Shown here one piece after another: positions 1-6,498 of a stretch of DNA of 32,301 nucleotides (the stretch's first letter is position 1; each line of letters opens with the position of its first letter). Source of the stretch: Pseudomonadota bacterium (GTDB lineage: Bacteria > Pseudomonadota > Gammaproteobacteria > Burkholderiales > Burkholderiaceae_C); NCBI GenBank assembly GCA_030538605.1, contig JAUNTQ010000032.1, forward strand, positions 1-32,301, given 5' to 3'. The notes under the pieces are model-generated. The model ran no database searches. It was not told the DNA's origin and saw only the letters and a program-made list of their open reading frames with translations. Position numbers and translations under genes: made by a program.

Positions 1-242
1 AACACCTGCACGCCGCTGCCGCAATAGCCTTCCACGCCGTGGCAGGCGCTGCTCAGGATCAGCAGGCGCTCGGCTTGTGCGTCGCCATCCAGCGCCACGT
101 CCATCGCCAGCGGCTCGCCATCGCGGCCGGGCAGCGGGTGGTTGAACGAGCGGATGGCCGTGCCGGCGGTGGCGGCGGCTTCGAGGAACTTCACGCGCGC
201 CTGGGCGTAGCGGGCGGAAAAAGCAGCGGGGATGGGGATCAT
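1..242 (-). CDS. DUF2817 family peptidase-like protein (partial, 3' end outside window)
   Basis: A minus-strand frame runs from an ATG at 242 off the left edge, giving about 80 N-terminal residues that begin MIPIPAAFSARYAQAR. The segment SSACHGVEGYCGSG (around residues 64-77) matches the SSGTHGVEGFxGS signature of the DUF2817 family, which is related to M14 zinc carboxypeptidases; the His is expected to be a metal ligand. Substrate is unknown. Only about a quarter of the usual length is present, so the active site cannot be checked. It is divergent from rquA and the two share the 243-537 intergenic region. Family assignment rests on this one motif and the N-terminal pattern. Confidence 0.72.
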   Translation of the reverse strand, partial: MIPIPAAFSARYAQARVKFLEAAATAGTAIRSFNHPLPGRDGEPLAMDVALDGDAQAERLLILSSACHGVEGYCGSGVQV

Positions 243-408
243 GGAAGTGGCTCGGACGATGGCGACAGTGGCCAACGATAGGGCATGCCCGTGACGGTCT
301 GGCGCGTGCATGGTTTTCCTGGCGCTCGGCGCGGGCGCACCGACAGCCCGCCTGCATGCCCGATCCGGGTGCGGGCGATGGCGCGAAACCGCGGGTGTGC
401 CCAGTTTT

Positions 409-450
409 TTGCGTTAGGTCAGAAGGGCCGGCGCGCGCCAGTCGTATAAC
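409..450 (+). promoter_or_regulatory. Candidate class II FNR/ANR-type promoter of rquA-frdABCD
   Basis: A TATAAC -10 hexamer (445-450, 5 of 6 to TATAAT) has no recognisable -35 element. Upstream, TTGCG-TTAG-GTCAG (409-422) matches 7 of 10 half-site positions of the FNR consensus (TTGAT-N4-ATCAA, allowing GTCAA). Its centre, 415.5, lies 29.5 nt before the -10, which puts it at -41.5 relative to a start near 457. That is the textbook class II FNR position. A further TTGAT half-site at 455-459 has no good partner. The match is imperfect; the geometry and the anaerobic function of the downstream genes are what make it credible. Confidence 0.45.
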
Positions 451-537
451 TTTTTTGATGTCCTGAGCGCCGTTGGCATGATGGCGCACAGCAAGGGCGC
501 GTTCGAGTGCCCGTTCACGAAAAAAGGAAAAAACCGC

Positions 538-1344
538 GTGCCGCCTCCGCCCGTTTCACATGCGTCCTCCCTGCCCAATACGCCGCTGCCAGGCGCCGGC
601 CTGCCGCTGCCCGAGCCGGCCCGCGCCTCATCGGGGGCGGGTGTGCCCGCCACGCCGGATTACCTGCACGACACCTATTCCTGGGCCTACGTCACGCCCG
701 AGGCCGTGCGCAGGTTCGAGCGGCAGTGGCTGGTCAACCTGATTCTGTGGGGCAACTTTCCGCGCCTGCGCGACATGGCGCTGGAGGCCTTTGGCCAGCG
801 CCTGGAAGGCCGCAGCCTGCAAGTGGCCTGCGTGTATGGCGACCTGACGGCCTGCTTTGCCGCCCGCCACGCGCGCGCGAGCCAGCTCGACGTGGTCGAC
901 GTGCTGCCGGTGCAGATCGACAACCTGCGCCGCAAGCTGGGCGCGGGCAGCGGCGTCAACCTGCGCCTGGCCGACAGCGCCGCGCTGCCGCAGGCCGATG
1001 GCAGCTACGACCGCGTGCTGCTGTACTTTCTGCTGCACGAGCAGCCGCTGCACGTGCGCGTGCCCACCGTGTCCGAGGCGCTGCGCGTGCTGCGCCCCGG
1101 CGGCAAGCTGGTGCTGGTGGACTACCACCGCCCCAGCGCCTGGCACCCGCTGCGCCTGCCCATGGCAGGGGTGCTGCGCACGCTGGAGCCCTTTGCGCTC
1201 GATCTGTGGCGCACCGAGATCGCCGACTGGCTGCCCGCAGACGTGCCGCTGGCCGAATACCGCAAGCGCACCTGCTTCGGCGGGCTGTACCAGATCATCG
1301 AAATCACCAAAGCGGGCGCGGACACCGCGCGCCAGGAGGCTTGA
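538..1344 (+). CDS. rquA: Rhodoquinone biosynthesis protein RquA
   Basis: RquA is a class I SAM-methyltransferase-fold protein that converts ubiquinone to rhodoquinone by replacing a ring methoxy group with an amino group. Conserved-looking parts are DTYSWAYVTPEAVRRFER (about 45-62), LILWGNFPRLRD (68-79), a motif I region reading VACVYGDLT in place of a glycine-rich ExGxGxG loop (96-104), DVVDVLPVQ (118-126), LLYFLLHEQP (161-170), RPGGKLVLVDYHRP (186-199) and LEPFALDLWRTEI (216-228). The unusual motif I and the C-terminal LEPFALDLW stretch separate it from UbiE and UbiG. GTG 538 is preferred because AAAGGAAAA (523-531) precedes it; ATG 478 would add 20 residues but has no clear ribosome site. 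Residues 1-40 are Pro/Ala-rich and look unconserved. The stop lies 4 nt before frdA, implying co-transcription. It lacks a paralogous UbiE/UbiG signature, so a quinone-unrelated methyltransferase is unlikely. Confidence 0.9.
   Translation: MPPPPVSHASSLPNTPLPGAGLPLPEPARASSGAGVPATPDYLHDTYSWAYVTPEAVRRFERQWLVNLILWGNFPRLRDMALEAFGQRLEGRSLQVACVYGDLTACFAARHARASQLDVVDVLPVQIDNLRRKLGAGSGVNLRLADSAALPQADGSYDRVLLYFLLHEQPLHVRVPTVSEALRVLRPGGKLVLVDYHRPSAWHPLRLPMAGVLRTLEPFALDLWRTEIADWLPADVPLAEYRKRTCFGGLYQIIEITKAGADTARQEA
1333..1339 (+). promoter_or_regulatory. Strong ribosome binding site of frdA inside the rquA 3' end
   Basis: CAGGAGG lies within the last codons of rquA, 9 nt before ATG 1349. It fixes the frdA start and makes translation of frdA adjacent to, and possibly coupled with, termination on rquA. 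Confidence 0.8.
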
Positions 1345-1348
1345 CCCC

Positions 1349-3127
1349 ATGCACATCGCCTGTACCGACCTGATCGTCATCGGTGGCGGCGGCGCCGGTT
1401 TGCGCGCCGCCATCGCCGCCACCGAAGCCCACCCGGCGCTGGAAATCGCCCTGGTGTCCAAGGTCGTTCCCATGCGCTCGCACACCGTGGCCGCCGAAGG
1501 GGGTGCCGCCGGCGTGGTGCGCACCGACGACAGCCTGGACAAGCACTTCGACGACACCGTCTCCGGCGGCGACTGGCTGTGCGAGCAGGACGTGGTGGCC
1601 TACTTCGTGGCCCACTGTGCCGAGGAGATGGTGCAGCTGGAGCAATGGGGCTGCCCCTGGAGCCGCCAGGACGACGGCAGCATCAACGTGCGTTTTTTCG
1701 GCGGCATGAAGGTGCAGCGCACCTGGTTTGCGGCTGACCGCAGCGGCTTTCACATACTGCACACGCTGTTTCAGACCTCGCTGAAATACCCGCGCATTCG
1801 CCGCTGGGACGAGTACTTCTGCGCCGAGCTGCTGGTGCAGGACGGCCAGGTGCGCGGCGTGCTGGCCATCGAAATCGCCAGCGGCGAGCGCGTGGCCATC
1901 CTCGCCAACGCGGTGGTCATGGCCACCGGCGGCGCGGGCCGCGTGTACCGCCAGAACACCAACGCGGGCACCCTGACCGGCGACGGCATGGGCATGGCCT
2001 ACCGCGCGGGCGTGCCGCTGCGCGACATGGAGTTCGTGCAATACCACCCCACCTGCCTGCCCGGCTCCGGCATCCTGATGACCGAAGGCTGCCGGGGCGA
2101 GGGCGGCATCCTGGTCAACAAGGACGGCTACCGCTATCTGCAGGACTACGGCCTCGGCCCGCTCGACCCCTGGCCGCGCCCCAAGGCCATGGAGCTGGGC
2201 CCGCGCGACCGCCTCTCGCAAGCCTTCTGGCACGAGATGCAGAAAGGCCGCACCGTCGACACGCCCCACGGCCCCGCCGTGCTGCTCGATCTGCGCCACC
2301 TGGGCGCACAAAAGATCCACGAGCGCCTGCCGCTGATCGCCGAAGCGGCCGAGACCTTTGCCGGGGTCGACCCCGTGCACGCGCCCATTCCCGTGTGCCC
2401 GGCGGTGCACTACACCATGGGCGGCATCCTCACCGACGGTGCCTGCGCCACGCCGCTGGCGGGGCTGTTCGCGGTGGGCGAATGCGCCAGCGTGGGCATC
2501 CACGGGGCCAACCGGCTGGGTTCCAACTCGCTGGCCGAGATCGTGGTGTTCGGCAAGGTGGCGGGCGAGGGCGCGGCGCAGCTGGCCGCGCAGCAAGGCA
2601 AAGGCGTGGAAACCTCGGCCCTGCGCGCGCAGGCCGAGGCGGCCGAGCGCCGCCTCATGGCCCTGCTCGACCCCGCCCGCCCTGCAGGCGAGCGCCCGGC
2701 CATGCTGCGCCAGCAGATGCAGCAGAGCATGGAAGACGGCGTGGGCATCTACCGCGACGCCGCCGGCATGCAGGCCACCTGCGACACGCTGGCCGAGCTG
2801 CGCGAGCGCTACGCCCGCGTCTCGCTCGACGACCGCACGCACACCTTCAACACCGACTGGCTCACCACCATCGAGCTGGGCTTCTCGCTCGAAGTGGCGC
2901 AGGCCATGGCCCACGCCGCGCTGCGCCGCCAGGAGTCGCGCGGCGCGCACCAGCGGCTGGACGACGGCCTCACCGAGCGCGACGACGTGCACTTTCTCCA
3001 CCACTCGCTGGCCAGCCACGCGGGCGCGCAGCCCCCTGCGCTTGCCAGCCAGCCGGTGCTCATCACCACATCGCCGCCGCGCGCGCGCGTGTACGGCGGC
3101 CAAGGCCAGAAGGCGGAAATGACATGA
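1349..3127 (+). CDS. frdA: Fumarate reductase flavoprotein subunit FrdA
   Basis: This is the catalytic subunit that reduces fumarate to succinate on covalently bound FAD, at the cytoplasmic face of the membrane. The 592 residues compare with about 602 in E. coli. Visible features are a Rossmann GGGGAG (about 12-17), the flavinylation motif SHTVAAEGG with His45, MATGGAGRVY (191-200), the HPT active-site loop (233-235), EGCRGEGG (246-253), GPRD with the likely proton-transfer Arg286, PAVHYTMGG with His354, and GANRLGSNSLAE with Arg389. The stop overlaps the frdB start (ATGA). Insertion residues and order fit quinol:fumarate reductase better than SdhA, and the FrdC/FrdD anchors downstream confirm this. 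The enzyme can in principle run as a succinate dehydrogenase, but adjacency to rquA argues for the reductive direction. Confidence 0.97.
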   Translation: MHIACTDLIVIGGGGAGLRAAIAATEAHPALEIALVSKVVPMRSHTVAAEGGAAGVVRTDDSLDKHFDDTVSGGDWLCEQDVVAYFVAHCAEEMVQLEQWGCPWSRQDDGSINVRFFGGMKVQRTWFAADRSGFHILHTLFQTSLKYPRIRRWDEYFCAELLVQDGQVRGVLAIEIASGERVAILANAVVMATGGAGRVYRQNTNAGTLTGDGMGMAYRAGVPLRDMEFVQYHPTCLPGSGILMTEGCRGEGGILVNKDGYRYLQDYGLGPLDPWPRPKAMELGPRDRLSQAFWHEMQKGRTVDTPHGPAVLLDLRHLGAQKIHERLPLIAEAAETFAGVDPVHAPIPVCPAVHYTMGGILTDGACATPLAGLFAVGECASVGIHGANRLGSNSLAEIVVFGKVAGEGAAQLAAQQGKGVETSALRAQAEAAERRLMALLDPARPAGERPAMLRQQMQQSMEDGVGIYRDAAGMQATCDTLAELRERYARVSLDDRTHTFNTDWLTTIELGFSLEVAQAMAHAALRRQESRGAHQRLDDGLTERDDVHFLHHSLASHAGAQPPALASQPVLITTSPPRARVYGGQGQKAEMT

Positions 3128-3885
3128 GCAGCCCCTCACCCGCACCCGACAAAAGCCGCACCATCACCATCGAGTGCCTGCGCTTCAACCCCGAGACCGA
3201 CACCGAGCCGCGCTACGAGCGCTATGACGTGCCCTTCACGCACGACATGTCGGTGCTGGAGGGGCTGCAATACATCAAGGACTGCCTCGACGGCAGCCTC
3301 ACCTTCCGCTGGTCGTGCCGCATGGCGGTGTGCGGCAGCTGCGGCAAGATGGTCAACGGCCTGCCCGTGCTCAGCTGCCAGACCTTTCTGCGCGACTTCT
3401 ACCCCGGCGGCGTGCGCGTGGAGCCGCTCAAGCACTTTCCCATCACGCGCGACCTGGCCGTGGACCAGAGCGACTTTCTCTACAAGCTCGAAACCATCCA
3501 GCCCTACATCATCCCGGCGCAGCCGCAAACGCCTGCCGACGGCCCCAGCCGCCAGACGCCGCGCCAGATGCAGGACTACTACCAGTTCTCGCAGTGCATC
3601 AACTGCCAGCTCTGCTACGCCGCCTGCCCGCAATACGGCCTGTCGCCCGAGTTCACCGGCCCCGCCGCGCTGGCCCTGCTGGAGCGCTACAACGCCGACC
3701 CGCGCGACCACGGCAAGGCCCAGCGCATGCAAGTCGTCAACGACGACCGCGGCGTGTGGGGCTGCACCCTGGTGGGCCAGTGCTCCGAAGTCTGCCCCAA
3801 GGGGGTCGACCCGGCGCGCGCCATCAACCTCAACAAGATCCACTCCACGGTGGACTACGTCCTGCGCACCAGCGCCAGCAAATGA
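3124..3885 (+). CDS. frdB: Fumarate reductase iron-sulfur subunit FrdB
   Basis: FrdB carries electrons from quinol to FrdA through three clusters. In the 253 residues the [2Fe-2S] ligands are Cys65, Cys70, Cys73 and Cys85. The [4Fe-4S] ligands are Cys158, Cys161, Cys164 and Cys224, and the [3Fe-4S] ligands are Cys168, Cys214 and Cys220; the last seven are exactly 10 above the E. coli numbers. The lysine equivalent to E. coli Lys228 at the proximal quinone site is present as Lys238, while the position I align with E. coli Gln225 is Asn235. That comparison is from memory. It overlaps frdA by 4 nt. It is separated from frdC by a 349-nt gap filled with repeats, unusual for an frd operon. Confidence 0.97.
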   Translation: MSSPSPAPDKSRTITIECLRFNPETDTEPRYERYDVPFTHDMSVLEGLQYIKDCLDGSLTFRWSCRMAVCGSCGKMVNGLPVLSCQTFLRDFYPGGVRVEPLKHFPITRDLAVDQSDFLYKLETIQPYIIPAQPQTPADGPSRQTPRQMQDYYQFSQCINCQLCYAACPQYGLSPEFTGPAALALLERYNADPRDHGKAQRMQVVNDDRGVWGCTLVGQCSEVCPKGVDPARAINLNKIHSTVDYVLRTSASK

Positions 3886-4050
3886 AGCATCCCCTGAGCC
3901 GCTTCGCGTCTTCCCCCTCTTGCTTCGCGAGGGGGGCGCACCCGATGACCGGGCAGACCCCGGCCATGGGTGCCCTGGCATGGTCTGCGCCGCGACCTTC
4001 TGTCCGTGCCGGTGGCATCGGCTGCGGCTGGCGCGCAGCGCCGTGGACAA
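3886..4050 (+). repeat. Dispersed repeat sequence, first half of the frdB-frdC gap
   Basis: The segment opens with a short hairpin (CCCCTC ... GAGGGG around 3916-3936) and continues with GC-rich, non-coding-looking sequence including a near-palindromic GGGCAGACCCC. Its text (AGCATCCCCTGAGCCGCTTCGCG) resembles intergenic repeat sequences I associate with Comamonadaceae genomes; that is recall, not a search. No convincing gene is seen here. Confidence 0.45.
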
Positions 4051-4060
4051 CTGAAGTGAA

Positions 4061-4190
4061 ACATGACTTCGCTTCGCTCAATGATTGGCGCTGGCGCGCC
4101 ATGACGAATGACAAAACAGCCATGCGGGCTGATGTGGTTCGTCATTCGTCATTCGTCATGCGCTCGCCAGAGCGCCGTCATTCGTCATGC
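4061..4190. repeat. Inverted-repeat element (GTCATTCGTCAT family), copy 1, in the frdB-frdC gap
   Basis: The left arm (4087-4112: GGCGCTGGCGCGCC then ATGACGAATGAC) pairs imperfectly with the right arm (4148-4176: GTCATTCGTCAT then GCGCTCGCCAGAGCGCC). GTCATTC is repeated in tandem at 4141-4159. A close relative lies at 28545-28663 and a partial one at 9703-9776. It encodes no protein and resembles a small non-autonomous palindromic element. Confidence 0.75.
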
Positions 4191-4234
4191 GTGCCACCCC
4201 CTGCGGCTGGCGTGCCCACACCACGGACATTGAC

Positions 4235-4684
4235 ATGAACACCACCCCACCCCGAGGCACGCCCCAGCGCCGCGTGCCGCCGCTCAAGCCCGTGCCTGGC
4301 TACGAGCGCTCGATGAAAAACTGGTACCTGCACGACCGCCCCGTCTACCGCTGGTACATGCTGCGCGAGATGACCTGCGTGGCCGTGGGCTACTACGCGC
4401 TGCTCGTCATCTGGGCGCTGGCGCGCCTGGTGGCCGGGCCCGAGGCGTTCGACGGCTTCATCGCCGCGCTGCGCTCGCCGCCGTGGCTGGCCGTCAACCT
4501 CGTGGCGCTGGCGGCCATCGTCTACAACGCCGTCACCTGGTTTCAGGTCATGCCCAAGACCATGCCGCTGCTCTTCGTGGGCGGCAAGCCCGTGCCGGGC
4601 CGCACCATCGTCGCCGGCGGGCTGGCGGCGCTGGTGCTGGCCTCCATCGCCGTCTTTCTCGCTTTCTGGATGACCCGGCCATGA
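4235..4684 (+). CDS. frdC: Fumarate reductase membrane anchor subunit FrdC
   Basis: FrdC is one of two small membrane anchors that hold FrdAB at the membrane and form the quinol site. The 149 residues have about 20 more N-terminal residues than E. coli FrdC and three hydrophobic helices (about 46-67, 84-105, 122-145). The family signature PVYRWYMLREMT (36-47) retains Arg44 and Glu45, equivalent to E. coli FrdC Arg28/Glu29 at the menaquinol pocket. GPEAFDGFIAALRSP and TWFQVMPKTMPL are also typical. There is no haem-ligating His pattern, so this is the haem-free two-anchor type. It follows the repeat-filled gap after frdB and overlaps frdD by 4 nt (ATGA). The ribosome site before ATG 4235 is weak (CGGA). 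Confidence 0.95.
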   Translation: MNTTPPRGTPQRRVPPLKPVPGYERSMKNWYLHDRPVYRWYMLREMTCVAVGYYALLVIWALARLVAGPEAFDGFIAALRSPPWLAVNLVALAAIVYNAVTWFQVMPKTMPLLFVGGKPVPGRTIVAGGLAALVLASIAVFLAFWMTRP

Positions 4685-5067
4685 ACACCCCTGCACCTGC
4701 CGTCAAGCCGCGCCCCTTCACGCGCTCCAACAAGCCCATCTTCTGGTCGATGTTCGGCGCGGGGGGCATGCTCTCGGCCCTCATCGGCCCCATGCTCGTG
4801 TTCCTCACGCTGATCGCCATACCGCTGGGCCTGCTGCTGCCGCCCGAGACCCTCAGCCACGCGCGCGTGCTCGCCTTCGTGCAGTGGTGGCCCGGCAAGC
4901 TCGCCGTCTTCGCGGTGGTGGCGCTGTTCCTGTTTCATGCCTTTCACCGCCTTTACCACACGCTGCACGACTTCGGCCTGCACATCAGCCCCGCCGCCAA
5001 GGCGCTGTGCCACGGGCTGGCGGGCCTGTTCTCGCTGGTGTGCCTATGGCTGCTGTGGCAGGTGTGA
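4681..5067 (+). CDS. frdD: Fumarate reductase membrane anchor subunit FrdD
   Basis: This is the second haem-free membrane anchor. The 128 residues carry the diagnostic PIFWSMFGAGGM (19-30), with Trp22 equivalent to the quinol-contacting Trp14 of E. coli FrdD. Three hydrophobic helices lie at about 24-55, 71-95 and 103-127, with HRLYHTLHDFGLH between the second and third. It starts inside the frdC stop (ATGA) and ends the operon; a large palindrome follows 12 nt downstream. FrdD together with FrdC identifies the complex as fumarate reductase rather than succinate dehydrogenase. Confidence 0.95.
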   Translation: MNTPAPAVKPRPFTRSNKPIFWSMFGAGGMLSALIGPMLVFLTLIAIPLGLLLPPETLSHARVLAFVQWWPGKLAVFAVVALFLFHAFHRLYHTLHDFGLHISPAAKALCHGLAGLFSLVCLWLLWQV

Positions 5068-5079
5068 TTTCAAAATCAC

Positions 5080-5155
5080 AGCTGCTTGCATACGTTTCAA
5101 GCAGATTTCAGATAGTTTTGTATCTGAAACCCTTTTATAACGTACGCAAGCAGCT
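5080..5155. repeat. AGCTGCTTGCGTA palindrome, copy 1 (after frdD)
   Basis: The 17-bp outer arms at 5080-5096 and 5139-5155 pair 16 of 17. An inner stem TTTCAGATA/TATCTGAAA (5106-5114 / 5121-5129) nests inside. The AT-rich core contrasts with the GC-rich surroundings. It lies 12 nt after frdD and 23 nt before the stop of the convergent M20 gene, so it may also stop transcription from both sides, although it lacks a clear U-tract. Related copies are at 13475-13549, 25329-25404 and 29158-29233. Confidence 0.85.
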
Positions 5156-5178
5156 ATCAAAAATAATATTCTCCTGCC

Positions 5179-6420
5179 TCAAAGCCCCGACATGGGCCGG
5201 TCGGCTGGTGGCTCGTGCGCCAGCCACGCTTCAGCCAGCATGACCCAGTAGCTGCCGCCCAGCGGAATCAGCTCGTCGTTGAAGTCGTAATGCGGGTTGT
5301 GCAGCGTGCAGGGGCCGGCGTCGTGCCCGCCGCCCTCATACGCGCCGCGGTGCGCGCCAAAGCCGTTGCCAACAAAGCAATAGGCACCGGGCTTTTCCAG
5401 CAGCATGTACGAGAAATCTTCCGCGCCCATCGTCGGCTCCTGCGGCACGGCGTTCGCCTCGCCCACGATGCCGGCCATCACGCGGCGGGCAAACTCGGCC
5501 TCATAGGGCGTGTTGATGGTGGGCGGGTAGTTGCGCGTGAACTCGAACGCGCAGCGCGCGCCATGGGCGGCGGCCAGCCCTTCGGCCATCTCCTGCATGC
5601 GCCGCTCGATCAGGTCGAGCACCTCGAACGTGAAGGTGCGCACCGTGCCCTGAAGCTCGCAGCTGTCGGGAATCACGTTGGTGGCCTCGCCCGCGTGGAT
5701 CATCGTGACCGAGATCACGCCCGCATCCACCGGCTTCTTGTTGCGCGTGAGAATGGTCTGAAAGCCCTGCACCAGCTGGCAGGCAATCGGCACCGGATCC
5801 ACCCCCGTGTGCGGCAGCGCGGCGTGGCCGCCCTTGCCGGTGATGGTGATCCTGAACTCGTTGCTCGACGCCATCACCGGCCCCGGCGAGACGGCGAACG
5901 TGCCCGCCGCCATGCCCGGCCAGTTGTGCATGCCGAACACCGCCTCCATCGGAAACTGCTCGAACAGCCCCTCGGCGATCATCTCGCGCGCGCCGCCGCC
6001 GCCTTCTTCGGCCGGCTGGAAGATCAGGTACACCGTGCCGTCGAAGTGGCGGTTGGCCGCCAGGTGCTGGGCGGCGGCCAGCAGCATGGCTGTGTGGCCG
6101 TCGTGCCCGCAGGCGTGCATCTTGCCGGGCTGCGTGCTGGCGTGGGCGAAGGTGTTGAACTCGGTCATCGGCAGCGCGTCCATGTCGGCGCGCAGGCCAA
6201 TGGCCCGGCCGCTCTTGCCGCTGTCGCGCCCATGCACGATGCCCACCACCCCCGTGGTGCCCAGCCCCCGGTGGATGGGAATGCCCCACTCGGTCAGCCT
6301 GGCCGCCACCAGATCGGCCGTGCGCACTTCCTCGAAGCACAGCTCGGGGTGGGCATGGATGTCGCGGCGAATCTTGGAAAGCGCGGCCGCCTGCGCCAGG
6401 ATGGGTTCGATGAGCTTCAT
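5179..6420 (-). CDS. M20 family amidohydrolase (hippurate hydrolase / N-acyl amino acid deacylase type)
   Basis: This is a 413-residue cytoplasmic metallohydrolase of the M20D group (HipO/AbgA-like), which cleaves N-acyl amino acids. No signal peptide is seen. Visible motifs are DIHAHPELCFEE (20-31), GLRADMDALP (75-84), the metal-binding HACGHDGHTAML (102-113) with Cys104 and His106, QPAEEGGGGA (135-144) with the catalytic and metal Glu pair, GKGGHAALPH in the lid domain, and MGAEDFSYML near the C-terminus. Length is typical. It is transcribed toward frdD and diverges from the molybdopterin oxidoreductase gene, starting 78 nt from it. The natural substrate (hippurate, N-acetyl amino acid, indole conjugate) cannot be told from sequence. 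Confidence 0.9.
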   Translation of the reverse strand: MKLIEPILAQAAALSKIRRDIHAHPELCFEEVRTADLVAARLTEWGIPIHRGLGTTGVVGIVHGRDSGKSGRAIGLRADMDALPMTEFNTFAHASTQPGKMHACGHDGHTAMLLAAAQHLAANRHFDGTVYLIFQPAEEGGGGAREMIAEGLFEQFPMEAVFGMHNWPGMAAGTFAVSPGPVMASSNEFRITITGKGGHAALPHTGVDPVPIACQLVQGFQTILTRNKKPVDAGVISVTMIHAGEATNVIPDSCELQGTVRTFTFEVLDLIERRMQEMAEGLAAAHGARCAFEFTRNYPPTINTPYEAEFARRVMAGIVGEANAVPQEPTMGAEDFSYMLLEKPGAYCFVGNGFGAHRGAYEGGGHDAGPCTLHNPHYDFNDELIPLGGSYWVMLAEAWLAHEPPADRPMSGL

Positions 6421-6498
6421 GGCGCCAGTCTAGCGCCGCGCCCCCTGCCGCGCTGGCTGACAGACAATGCCGTCTGCCTCATGGTCTTGCCGCTTCCC

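Noticed and set aside
39..281. Small plus-strand ORF at the left edge
   Set aside because: It is antisense to the DUF2817 gene, whose motif is clear on the minus strand.
455..468. Second FNR site at TTGAT-N4-TGAGC
   Set aside because: Only one half matches; the other half shares almost nothing with ATCAA and the position would overlap the transcription start.
1304..3145. Very long open frame antisense to frdA
   Set aside because: It is a shadow of high-GC codon bias; the product is a low-complexity Ala/Gly/His/Val-rich chain without motifs, while the plus strand has a perfect FrdA.
4141..4190. GTCATTC tandem repeats as a CRISPR remnant
   Set aside because: Repeat units are 7 nt with no spacers, and no cas gene is present; it is part of a palindromic element.
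5215..6498. Extension of the molybdopterin oxidoreductase upstream to 5215
   Set aside because: The frame is open but covers the opposite-strand M20 gene, which has all its catalytic motifs; the oxidoreductase family starts just before the CPHDC motif.
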